Origin: an uncultured Erysipelotrichaceae bacterium
GTDB taxonomy: Bacteria > Bacillota_I > Bacilli_A > Erysipelotrichales > Erysipelotrichaceae
DNA: 14,982 bases
Direction: 5' to 3'
Assembly: GCA_905201565.1 (NCBI GenBank)
Contig: CAJKOS010000027.1
Location: 1-14,982, forward strand
Part shown: in pieces, positions 1 through 6,306 of the stretch
Layout: each line of letters starts with the position of its first letter
Position numbering within the stretch: position 1 is the stretch's first letter
The notes under the pieces: model-generated
What the model was told of the DNA's origin: nothing
The model's input: the letters and a program-made list of their open reading frames with translations, nothing else
Databases searched by the model: none
Position numbers and translations under genes: made by a program

Positions 1-95
1 CCGCCTTCGCCTTCAGTTGTCTCACCGCCGCTGCATGCGACAAGTGAGAGTGGCATTACTGCTGCCAATGCAAGTGACAAAAATTTTCTTTTCAT
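1..95 (-). CDS. Lipoprotein N-terminus (probable solute-binding protein), partial
   Basis: Only the first 31 codons lie in the window; the gene continues past the left edge. The ATG at 95 is preceded by an AAGGAGG ribosome binding site at 111-117. The peptide has a basic start (MKRK), a hydrophobic stretch, then the lipobox LVAC followed by SGGETTEGEG. That is a classic type II signal peptide, with lipidation expected at the Cys, followed by a Gly/Glu-rich linker. Such lipoproteins in Firmicutes are very often the binding subunit of a sugar ABC transporter. The cre-like promoter upstream and the adjacent galactose genes fit a sugar ligand, but no ligand-binding domain is visible, so the role is inferred. 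Confidence 0.8.
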   Translation of the reverse strand, partial: MKRKFLSLALAAVMPLSLVACSGGETTEGEG

Positions 96-146
96 AAAGA
101 TCCGTTTTTCCCTCCTTATATCTAATAACGGTTTTCGTCTAGGAAC

Positions 147-187
147 ATTATAGCGCTTTCATAACATTATGAAAGCGCTTTTTTCAT
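147..187 (-). promoter_or_regulatory. Promoter of the lipoprotein gene embedded in cre-like palindromes
   Basis: On the minus strand there is a perfect TATAAT at 152-147. The corresponding -35 position (175-170) reads CTTTCA, a weak match. The -10 and -35 regions lie in two copies of the core ATGAAAGCGCT arranged as a near-perfect dyad: AGCGCTTTCAT at 152-162 and ATGAAAGCGCT at 169-179. Read on the minus strand, the -10-proximal copy (TGAAAGCGCTATAA) matches the CcpA cre consensus TGNAANCGNNNNCA at all fixed positions but one. The predicted transcription start near 140 leaves a leader of about 45 nt. CcpA or a LacI-type local regulator is the natural candidate; this is inferred. Confidence 0.55.
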
Positions 188-229
188 TTCCATCCGTAAT
201 TTTATTCCAGAAATTTTACGTATTATTAA

Positions 230-290
230 CAAAAAATGCGTGAGTAATGTGGCATAAAATTCCGAAAGCTGATTATAATCGCATTTTTTG
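230..290. repeat. 11-bp perfect inverted repeat with 39-nt spacer
   Basis: CAAAAAATGCG at 230-240 and its exact reverse complement CGCATTTTTTG at 280-290 flank a 39-nt AT-rich spacer. The spacer contains GATTATAATC (271-280), which supplies a TATAAT on the minus strand at 277-272. The element lies in the 272-bp gap between galT and the lipoprotein gene, outside the galT terminator. It could be a large stem-loop, a pair of operator half-sites, or chance. No coding sequence is supported in this gap. Confidence 0.5.
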
Positions 291-330
291 CAACCATTTT
301 CAATTTTCATTTTCCACTCTTTGCAGATAC

Positions 331-360
331 AGAAAACGGACAGTTTTGGAAACTGCCCGT
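331..360 (-). terminator. Intrinsic terminator of the galK-galT operon
   Basis: Minus strand: an 11-bp stem (ACGGGCAGTTT pairing with AAACTGTCCGT, one G-U pair), a 3-nt loop, then TTTTCT. It begins 7 nt after the galT stop codon, so it closes the galKT transcript. Confidence 0.85.
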
Positions 361-367
361 CTGTCAC

Positions 368-1873
368 TTATGCAATTGTTTTGATAAACCTATCGAATGC
401 TGCCTGACCTTCTGGGGTGCGCTTATACACACCAGCACATTCCAGCACCTTAGCAAACACCTTGCCGATCTCGGCCTGCACGATGGAATGGATGTTTTCC
501 GGTGTGACCTCATACTGTTTCATCCATGCCTCTGCCCAATCCGCATGTTTGGCAAGAACTTCATCTGCTCTCAGGTCTTTTCCACTCAGCACAGCTTCTT
601 CCAAAAGTGCCATCTCCTTTTTCAATCTTGCCGGAAGTACCGCAAGACCCATCACCTCAATCAGACCGATGTTCTCCTTCTTGATGTGATGATACTCGGC
701 ATGGGGATGATAGACACCCATTGGATGTTCCTTGGTTGTAATGTTGTTGCGCAACACGAGATCGAGCTCATACAGATCATCTCTCATGCGGGCAATCGGT
801 GTAATCGTATTGTGTGGTACACCATCTGTCTCACTAAAGATAAATGCTTCTTCATCTGTATAGCCGCGCCATGTTGTAAGAATATGATCAGCCGCATCGG
901 CGAGCTCTGCTCTGTCTTTTGCCTGCAGTCGGATGACTGACATCGGCCAACGGATGATACCTGCTGTCACATTTGGATAACCGGACATGGTGAAGTATTT
1001 TTCATAAGGTGCCTTTGCCATTGCAAAGACATAACCGCCGCCCTGGAAATGGTCATGGCTCAGGATAGAACCACCGACAATTGGCAGATCCGCGTTGTAA
1101 CCAGCTGTGTAATGTGGAAACTGGTGGACAAAATCCAGCAGCTTTATGAATGCGGACTTGTCTATCTTCATCGGAATATGCTTCTTGTTGAAGATGATGC
1201 AGTGCTCATTATAGTAAACATATGGGGAATATTGCAGATAATAATCCTCTCCATTCAACTGCAGTGGAACAATGCGGTGGTTCTGTCTTGCCGGATGTCC
1301 ATAATGCCCGGCATAGCCTTCATTCTCCCTGCAAAGCAGACAGCTTGGATAACCGCTCTTCTTTGCCTGTCCTGCCTTTGCAATATCCCGTGGATCCTTT
1401 TCCGGTTTGGAAAGGTTGATGGTGATATCAATAGGACCATACTCTGTCTCTGTCACCCACTTTTCATCCTTTGCAATACGATCTTTGCGGATGTAATTGG
1501 TTGCCTGGCTGAATGCGTAGTAATCATCTGTCGCAGTCTGCGGAGACTCTGCATATTTGTCCCAGAATCTTTTCTGTACCACTGAAGGTGCAGGGGTCAA
1601 AAGCCCCATGATCTTTGTATCAAACAGATCTTTAGCCGTAATGGTATCATCTTCTAGAATCTGATGTGCCAGGGCATAATCGATGAGATCTTCAAGAATC
1701 TCATGCAAAGCACGAGGTTCTGCGATCTCTTTGCTTTCATATTCATTCAGCGCAAACAGGGAAAGCAGCTGATTTGTCACATACACCTCATCCGCTTCTT
1801 CCACAAGTCCATTTGCCTTTCCATAAGCAACAAGTTCCCCAATCAGGCTGTTGATATCTTTTGTACTATCCAT
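368..1873 (-). CDS. galT: UDP-glucose--hexose-1-phosphate uridylyltransferase (class II GalT)
   Basis: Second enzyme of the Leloir pathway: it exchanges UMP between UDP-glucose and galactose-1-phosphate, giving UDP-galactose and glucose-1-phosphate in the cytoplasm. The protein has 501 residues, the length of the Firmicutes class II family rather than the roughly 350-residue E. coli type. Visible landmarks are a CLLC motif near residues 178-181, HPARQNHR at 193-200 and SHDHFQ at 272-277, whose second His (275) corresponds to the uridylylated nucleophile of the HxHxQ motif. The ATG at 1873 follows an AAGGGAAG Shine-Dalgarno. It lies 28 bp downstream of galK on the same strand, so the two form an operon, and it ends just before an intrinsic terminator. 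No epimerase (galE) or mutarotase is present in the window. Confidence 0.96.
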   Translation of the reverse strand: MDSTKDINSLIGELVAYGKANGLVEEADEVYVTNQLLSLFALNEYESKEIAEPRALHEILEDLIDYALAHQILEDDTITAKDLFDTKIMGLLTPAPSVVQKRFWDKYAESPQTATDDYYAFSQATNYIRKDRIAKDEKWVTETEYGPIDITINLSKPEKDPRDIAKAGQAKKSGYPSCLLCRENEGYAGHYGHPARQNHRIVPLQLNGEDYYLQYSPYVYYNEHCIIFNKKHIPMKIDKSAFIKLLDFVHQFPHYTAGYNADLPIVGGSILSHDHFQGGGYVFAMAKAPYEKYFTMSGYPNVTAGIIRWPMSVIRLQAKDRAELADAADHILTTWRGYTDEEAFIFSETDGVPHNTITPIARMRDDLYELDLVLRNNITTKEHPMGVYHPHAEYHHIKKENIGLIEVMGLAVLPARLKKEMALLEEAVLSGKDLRADEVLAKHADWAEAWMKQYEVTPENIHSIVQAEIGKVFAKVLECAGVYKRTPEGQAAFDRFIKTIA

Positions 1874-1901
1874 ATTTCACACTTCCCTTCAGACAGACTT
1901 C

Positions 1902-3179
1902 TTACAGCACTTTCATACCACCGTATTTACGGATCTGCAGCACACTGCAGGCACCTTCACCAAATGTCTGATCCATGACCTTCTTATAACCAGCCACAGC
2001 TTCCTTTTTGACAAATGCCTGGATTGTTCCGGCAAAGCCGCCACCATGTACACGACATACACCATTATCACCAAGTACCGCTTCGCTTACTGCCAGGGCA
2101 ATGGATACATTCTGGTGTTGTACATCATGGTTTGTATACACATTCTGCAGATATTTGAAAGAAGAATCGCCTGAATCCTTTACCGTAGAAAGGAATGCAT
2201 CAAAGTCTCCATCCTTTAAAGCCGCAACCTCTTTGCGCACCCTCTTGTTTTCCATCACAAAATGAATAGCTCTTAACAATGCACGATCCCCTGCCTTTTC
2301 ACGCACCTCTGCAGACTTTTCCAATAGATCTTCAAGTGTCACATCATGGAGCACTTCCTTGCCAAACACCGCTGCTGCAGCACGCATTTCCCCTGGGACT
2401 GCCGCATAATCATCCGTAAGATCCGCATGGGAACCCTTTGTATCGGTAATGCATAAGCTGTATCCATACTTTTCAAGATCGCATTCCACAACTTCGATCT
2501 CTGGATGATTCTTATCTGCGAAGTCGATGTGCACAAGATTTCCTACTGAACTTGCGGTCTGATCCATCAGTCCGCATGGCTTGCCAAAATACACATTCTC
2601 CGCATACTGACCGATCATCGCAATTTCTACAGCAGAAATCTTCATCTCATTGTATAGACCGGAAATGATCGTTCCGATGATCGTCTCAAAAGCAGCAGAG
2701 GAAGAAAGACCTGCTCCAATGAGCACATCACTTGTGATATATGTCTGGAAGCCACCAATCTTTCCACCACGGTCGCGGATACCCGCAAGCACACCCTTGA
2801 TCAAAGAGGTTGTAGTCTCCTTTTCTTCTTCCTTTACAGAAATATCATTGAGATCGATCTCAATCATATCCGCTGTTCCGGACACAACCTTCACAACACC
2901 ATCCAGCTTTCCAACAATACCGATGGCATCGAGATTAATCGATGCCGCAAGGACTTCACCATTCTGATGATCGGTATGGTTTCCACCGATCTCACTGCGT
3001 CCAGGTGCGCTGTAAATCTCCACTTCGCCGCTTCCATAAAGCTCTTCATAGCGGGAAATCGCATCCACATAGCGCTTCCTCTGGTAATCGAGCAATGCCT
3101 CATCCACATAGATGTCCTTCAAAAGTCCATCGTTTTCTCCGCTTGCAAAAAGCTCTTTCAATTCAATTGTCGTTTTCAT
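1902..3179 (-). CDS. galK: Galactokinase
   Basis: GHMP-family kinase that phosphorylates galactose at C1 with ATP, feeding the adjacent GalT. The three family signatures are present: APGRSEIGGNHTDHQNG around residues 58-74 (sugar binding), GAGLSSSAAFE at 155-165 (phosphate-binding loop) and VHGGGFAGT near 377-385. CGLMDQ near 202-207 supplies the likely catalytic Asp. The first motif reads GNHTDH where classical galactokinases have GEHTDY, so this is a divergent Firmicutes subtype. I place the start at the ATG at 3179 (425 residues) because GGTAGGA lies just upstream; a longer frame could begin at a TTG at 3209 but lacks a comparable site. First gene of the galKT operon. Confidence 0.93.
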   Translation of the reverse strand: MKTTIELKELFASGENDGLLKDIYVDEALLDYQRKRYVDAISRYEELYGSGEVEIYSAPGRSEIGGNHTDHQNGEVLAASINLDAIGIVGKLDGVVKVVSGTADMIEIDLNDISVKEEEKETTTSLIKGVLAGIRDRGGKIGGFQTYITSDVLIGAGLSSSAAFETIIGTIISGLYNEMKISAVEIAMIGQYAENVYFGKPCGLMDQTASSVGNLVHIDFADKNHPEIEVVECDLEKYGYSLCITDTKGSHADLTDDYAAVPGEMRAAAAVFGKEVLHDVTLEDLLEKSAEVREKAGDRALLRAIHFVMENKRVRKEVAALKDGDFDAFLSTVKDSGDSSFKYLQNVYTNHDVQHQNVSIALAVSEAVLGDNGVCRVHGGGFAGTIQAFVKKEAVAGYKKVMDQTFGEGACSVLQIRKYGGMKVL

Positions 3180-3205
3180 GTTCCTACCTTCACTTCTAAA
3201 TATAG

Positions 3206-3248
3206 ACAATGTCTGTTCACATTGTAACCCTTTTCATTTGTTAAGCAA
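3206..3248 (-). promoter_or_regulatory. galKT promoter with operator-like dyad and cre-like box
   Basis: Minus strand: -35 TTGCTT (3248-3243), 16-bp spacer, -10 TACAAT (3226-3221), predicted start near 3214. A 7-bp inverted repeat ACAATGT-N6-ACATTGT (3206-3225) covers the -10 and the start site, an ideal repressor position. A cre-like sequence, TGAAAAGGGTTACA on the minus strand (3236-3223), overlaps the -10 and departs from TGNAANCGNNNNCA at one fixed base. No repressor gene lies next to galK. Confidence 0.6.
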
Positions 3249-3266
3249 AGATGCATTTTTATTCAA

Positions 3267-3298
3267 AGAAAAACAGTTATCTGCACTTGACAACTGTT
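3267..3298 (-). terminator. Intrinsic terminator of the lysR-methyltransferase unit
   Basis: Minus strand: a 10-bp stem (AACAGTTGTC with GATAACTGTT, one G-U pair), a 7-nt loop, then a TTTTTCTT tract. It lies 10 bp beyond the intact end of the methyltransferase reading frame. Confidence 0.8.
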
Positions 3299-3307
3299 CT
3301 ATCTTCC

Positions 3308-3925
3308 TCAATTACCAATGATGAATACACCTGCACAAAAGGATAGCCTGATAAAGGCACTATCCGGAAAATACTTCCTCAGCCCATCCACCACAAAGTA
3401 GTATTCCTCTTCATCCCACGCTTCACCTGCTTCACGCTTTACATGTTCAAGGTCACCACGGGTATCAAAAGCCACATCCCCGATGAGTATTTTTCCACCA
3501 TCTTTCAGATTTCCTTTCAGTTCCTTCTAAAACTTTCACTTCTCTTCATCCATCAGATGATGCAATGCATATGTTGCAATGATGAAGTCAAACTTTCTTT
3601 CACGCAATGGTTCAACCAGCCCTTTGGAAAAATCTCCCTGGTAGAAATGGGCATCCGGCATCTTCTTTCCAGCTATCCGTATCATTGTTTTCGAAAAGTC
3701 CTGCCCATAGATGGTACAGCCACCTTCGTACAGCTTATTCGTCAACACCCCAGTTCCAAAGCCAAGTTCCAATACATCTGCACTTCTCTTTTGCATCACC
3801 ATATCATAGATGTACCCAAGAACCTTCCTGTATCCGGCAAATGGATAGGTGTTTTCTTTATCAGAGTGAAAAACATCGTCTTCATATGCATTTGCCCATT
3901 GATCATATTTCTTATCGTCCATCAT
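3308..3925 (-). pseudogene. SAM-dependent methyltransferase, interrupted by two in-frame stops
   Basis: Class I Rossmann methyltransferase of the UbiE/Methyltransf_25 type; substrate unknown. Motif I is VLELGFGTGVLTNKL, followed by IYGQDFSKTM and FDFIIATYALHHL. The frame is broken by TGA at codon 130 (3538-3536) and TAG at codon 133 (3529-3527). The same frame then continues for about 70 codons of typical family sequence (KDGGKILIGDVAF to the end FIIGN). Two compensating 1-nt changes around the stops (a G missing after AAG, an extra G in GAAGGAAC) would read EEKVKVLEELKGNLKDGG and restore the family pattern, as would two substitutions. Start: ATG at 3925, 7 nt after AGGAGG; the ATG at 3931 is too close to that site. 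It follows lysR by 15 bp, so it is co-transcribed. Residues 1-129 could still be made as a truncated protein. Confidence 0.8.
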
Positions 3926-3940
3926 AGGCATTCCTCCTGT

Positions 3941-4828
3941 TTATTCTGGAAACTGCGATTTAAGGATATCCGCAAACTCTTCTATATAGTACCCGGAATT
4001 GTTCTTCTTCCAGAATGCGCAATACCGCTTGTTCACACGCTGTCCATCACGATATAGCGGAATGCAGGCAAGCGATCCTTTCAAAGCAGGATTACACCTG
4101 CCACCTTCAATAATCAATATCCCCTTCCCTGCCAATACCATAAGCTTTGCTTCTTCAAGATTTGCGGCATAGAGAAATTCTCCTCTAACACCATACGAAT
4201 CTTCATAATAGCGCCTGTCAATTTCTTCCTGCTCATCTGCCGTCACAATGATCAACGGCTCACTGCCAAGGCTTTTGACATCCATAGTCTCTTCCTTTGC
4301 CAAAGGACTTTCCTTCTGTGTTTCCACAAAACATGGCTTTTCTGTCAGGATCAGGTTGTTGTACTCTTTGGAAAAAGCCCGGCGCTGGTCATTGAGAGCA
4401 AGGTCAATCTCCTCATTGCGCAGCCATTCATGAATTTCCTCATGGGTACCCGTGCGCACACGGATATCCACCTGCGGATAACGGCGGGCAAACTCACCGA
4501 TTGCCACCATGAATTCACTGCCCTCATAATCCTTGAGCCATGCCAGCCTCAACAAAGCCTTATCATGCCTTGCCACATTCTGGCAGTCCTGGATCATCCG
4601 GTCAATCTCCTTTGTCACCTTAAGACTTCTCTCATAAAACAGCTTTCCTGCTTCACTCAGCGTAAAGCGCCTCTTCCCTCTTTCAAGAAGGGAAAAGCCA
4701 AGTTCATCCTCCAGCTGTTTCATCTGCTGGGAAATGGCAGATTGTGAAATATGGCACTCCTCTGCAGCTTCTGTAAAAGAACCACAGCGCACAATTGCCT
4801 GAAAGTACTCAATTTGTCGTAATAGCAT
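3941..4828 (-). CDS. LysR-family transcriptional regulator
   Basis: 295 residues, the usual LysR length. An N-terminal winged helix-turn-helix occupies about residues 3-60 (QIEYFQAIVRCGSFTEAAEE, then SQSAISQQMKQLEDELGFSL), followed by the linker helix. The C-terminal periplasmic-binding-like effector domain starts near residue 90. The effector is not predictable. The ATG at 4828 is preceded by GGAAGA with 5-nt spacing. The gene is divergent from a small membrane-protein gene across a 101-bp region holding a TTGTG-T-CACAA palindrome, the classic arrangement for a LysR regulator and its target. The methyltransferase remnant lies downstream in the same unit. Confidence 0.93.
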   Translation of the reverse strand: MLLRQIEYFQAIVRCGSFTEAAEECHISQSAISQQMKQLEDELGFSLLERGKRRFTLSEAGKLFYERSLKVTKEIDRMIQDCQNVARHDKALLRLAWLKDYEGSEFMVAIGEFARRYPQVDIRVRTGTHEEIHEWLRNEEIDLALNDQRRAFSKEYNNLILTEKPCFVETQKESPLAKEETMDVKSLGSEPLIIVTADEQEEIDRRYYEDSYGVRGEFLYAANLEEAKLMVLAGKGILIIEGGRCNPALKGSLACIPLYRDGQRVNKRYCAFWKKNNSGYYIEEFADILKSQFPE

Positions 4829-4853
4829 ATGTTCTTCCGTTTCTATGCCTACA

Positions 4854-4864
4854 TTGTGTCACAA
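4854..4864. promoter_or_regulatory. Candidate LysR operator (TTGTG-T-CACAA palindrome)
   Basis: Perfect 11-bp dyad with a single central base, lying in the divergent region 26 bp upstream of the lysR start and about 30 bp upstream of the -35 of the membrane-protein gene. That position suits LysR autoregulation and activation of the divergent gene. Function inferred. Confidence 0.4.
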
Positions 4865-4894
4865 CCATTCCAAAAAGGGAACGCGCATTTCACT

Positions 4895-4923
4895 TTGAAA
4901 CAACAGAAGACACATGCTATAGT
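4895..4923 (+). promoter_or_regulatory. Extended -10 promoter of the small membrane-protein gene
   Basis: TTGAAA (4895-4900), exactly 17 bp, then TATAGT (4918-4923) with an extended TGC immediately before it. With the usual 6-nt gap after the -10, transcription would start at 4930, the A of the ATG itself. Confidence 0.7.
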
Positions 4924-4929
4924 GCAAAT

Positions 4930-5370
4930 ATGGAAGATCGTACAGGAAAAATCATCAAAAATATCAGATGGTTCATCGTACATATTGGTATCAACACCAT
5001 CCTCTATATCATTCTGCTCATCCTGATACAGGGCATGTGGCTATGGGGTATTCCCGATGAAGAAGATGTGGAATACTTCACCATCTCTTATCCATCTGTC
5101 ACTGAAACAATCAAAACCTATGAAGAGGACAGGAAAATCGAACAATCTGTTGACCTTGTGAGATTCCTGAACTACATCCCTTTCAAAACAGCAGACACCA
5201 GCAAACCACCCCTTATCACCATCACCTACTACACAAATGATGGACAAACGCTCACTGTTTCCGCAAACAATGACACCGTTTGGTGGAAGGACAAGGCATA
5301 TGCTTTGAAAGATGATGAGACATTCATCAAACTTGTGGAAGGTATATTCTTCCTCGACGAAATTGAATAA
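4930..5370 (+). CDS. Small single-pass membrane protein, function unknown
   Basis: 146 residues: a short basic N-terminus (about 1-12), one long hydrophobic segment (about 13-40, rich in Ile, Leu and Trp), then a soluble domain of about 105 residues. The positive-inside rule puts this domain outside the cell. It has a Trp/Tyr-rich beta-like C-terminal half (ITITYYTNDGQTLTVSANN, then TVWWKDKAYALKDDETF). I do not recognise the family. The ATG at 4930 has no Shine-Dalgarno, but the promoter predicts a transcript starting at this base, so the message may be leaderless. The reading frame extends further upstream only by overlapping the lysR start, which is unlikely to be coding. Divergent from lysR and a plausible target of it. 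It ends in a bidirectional terminator shared with the convergent dehydrogenase. Confidence 0.75.
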   Translation: MEDRTGKIIKNIRWFIVHIGINTILYIILLILIQGMWLWGIPDEEDVEYFTISYPSVTETIKTYEEDRKIEQSVDLVRFLNYIPFKTADTSKPPLITITYYTNDGQTLTVSANNDTVWWKDKAYALKDDETFIKLVEGIFFLDEIE

Positions 5371-5395
5371 GACATCTCATGTGAGATGTCTTATT
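5366..5395. terminator. Bidirectional intrinsic terminator
   Basis: AATAAGACATCTCA (5366-5379), TG, TGAGATGTCTTATT (5382-5395): a 14-bp perfect stem whose ends provide a T-rich 3' side on both strands. It lies between two convergent genes and its left arm includes the stop codon of the membrane-protein gene. Confidence 0.85.
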
Positions 5396-5399
5396 GTTC

Positions 5400-6230
5400 T
5401 TAATAATCAGTTTTAACAGATTCTTCCTTCCATTCCTCAATCTCTTTGAGGCGGTTATTATATGCACCTTCCACAGCCTTGATGGCATCACTGCCAAGCA
5501 GCAGGCGCATCGGTGTATGGTCACTGTAAATCGCATCCATCACCACATCACCACACTTGTCAGGATCACCTGGCTGGTTGTGATTATTTACAGAGTTTGC
5601 CTTGGAACGAGTCCATGCGGTGTCCTTATAGGCATCAATTGTCATATCAGAACCCTGCAGTGAAGAATCATAGAAGTGGGTGCGGAAGGAACCAGGTTCT
5701 ACAATCATCACCTTGATACCAAGTGGTTCAACTTCCTTGGCAAGTCCTTCACTCAACAGTTCCAGAGCTGCCTTGCTCGATGCATAGAAACCACTTGCAG
5801 CACCAGTTCTTGCCGCAGCGATAGAAGAAACATTGATGATGGCACCACTTTCCTGTTTGCGCATGATCGGCAATACCTTCTGGATCAGATGAATTGGTCC
5901 AAAGAGGTTTGTCTCATACATCTTGCGCATGCCGTCTTCCTCAGCTTCTTCAACAGAAGAACGGTATGCATAACCAGCATTGTTGACCAGAACATCAATT
6001 GTTCCAAACTTGTCGAGTCCTGCTTTGATCGCCGCATCCATCGATGCATCATCTGTCACATCCAGTGCTACAGCTAGTGCACTATCCGGATATCCTTCCA
6101 CAATTTCCTTTACCTTATCTGTGTTGCGTGCTGTCACAATCACATTTTCTCCACGTGCAAGCACTCCCTTGGCAATGCCAGCTCCAATCCCACCAGCACT
6201 GCAGCCTGTAATCAGCCATGTCTTTGCCAT
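5400..6230 (-). CDS. Short-chain dehydrogenase/reductase (classical SDR)
   Basis: 276-residue NAD(P)-dependent oxidoreductase with a Rossmann fold. The cofactor loop TGCSAGGIG is at residues 8-16, NNAG at 83-86, catalytic Ser near 136 and YASSK with Tyr149 and Lys153. The first half keeps every classical SDR feature. An Arg at about residue 35 (TARN) after the second strand hints at NADP preference. The substrate cannot be deduced. The C-terminal extension after PGSFRT is of the length seen in many uncharacterised oxidoreductases. The ATG at 6230 follows GAGGA by 8 nt. The gene has its own promoter at 6284-6256 and ends at the bidirectional terminator, so it is monocistronic. Confidence 0.93.
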   Translation of the reverse strand: MAKTWLITGCSAGGIGAGIAKGVLARGENVIVTARNTDKVKEIVEGYPDSALAVALDVTDDASMDAAIKAGLDKFGTIDVLVNNAGYAYRSSVEEAEEDGMRKMYETNLFGPIHLIQKVLPIMRKQESGAIINVSSIAAARTGAASGFYASSKAALELLSEGLAKEVEPLGIKVMIVEPGSFRTHFYDSSLQGSDMTIDAYKDTAWTRSKANSVNNHNQPGDPDKCGDVVMDAIYSDHTPMRLLLGSDAIKAVEGAYNNRLKEIEEWKEESVKTDY

Positions 6231-6255
6231 TTCTTTTCCTCAACTTTCTGTCTGT

Positions 6256-6284
6256 ATTGTAAATAGATCACAAAAACGCTTCAA
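6256..6284 (-). promoter_or_regulatory. Promoter of the SDR gene
   Basis: Minus strand: TTGAAG (6284-6279), 17-bp spacer, TACAAT (6261-6256). The predicted start near 6249 gives a leader of about 19 nt containing the ribosome binding site. Confidence 0.65.
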
Positions 6285-6306
6285 TTCTGTTTCCTTATCC
6301 AATACA

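Noticed and set aside
167..367. 66-residue minus-strand reading frame just after galT
   Set aside because: It begins inside the galT terminator hairpin, has no ribosome binding site, and its composition is unlike a protein.
417..1978. Several plus-strand reading frames over galT and its junction with galK
   Set aside because: They are antisense shadows of well-recognised galT and galK codons, with no ribosome binding sites or family motifs.
3527..3538. Reading TGA as Trp (Mollicutes-type code) in the methyltransferase
   Set aside because: A TAG follows three codons later, and TGA ends three other genes in the window, so a code change does not explain it.
3443..4057. 204-residue plus-strand frame over the methyltransferase region
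   Set aside because: It is antisense to clear methyltransferase and LysR sequence on the minus strand and resembles no family.
4795..4929. N-terminal extension of the small membrane protein
   Set aside because: It would overlap the lysR start and read through the promoter; the ATG at 4930 gives a sensible membrane-anchored protein.
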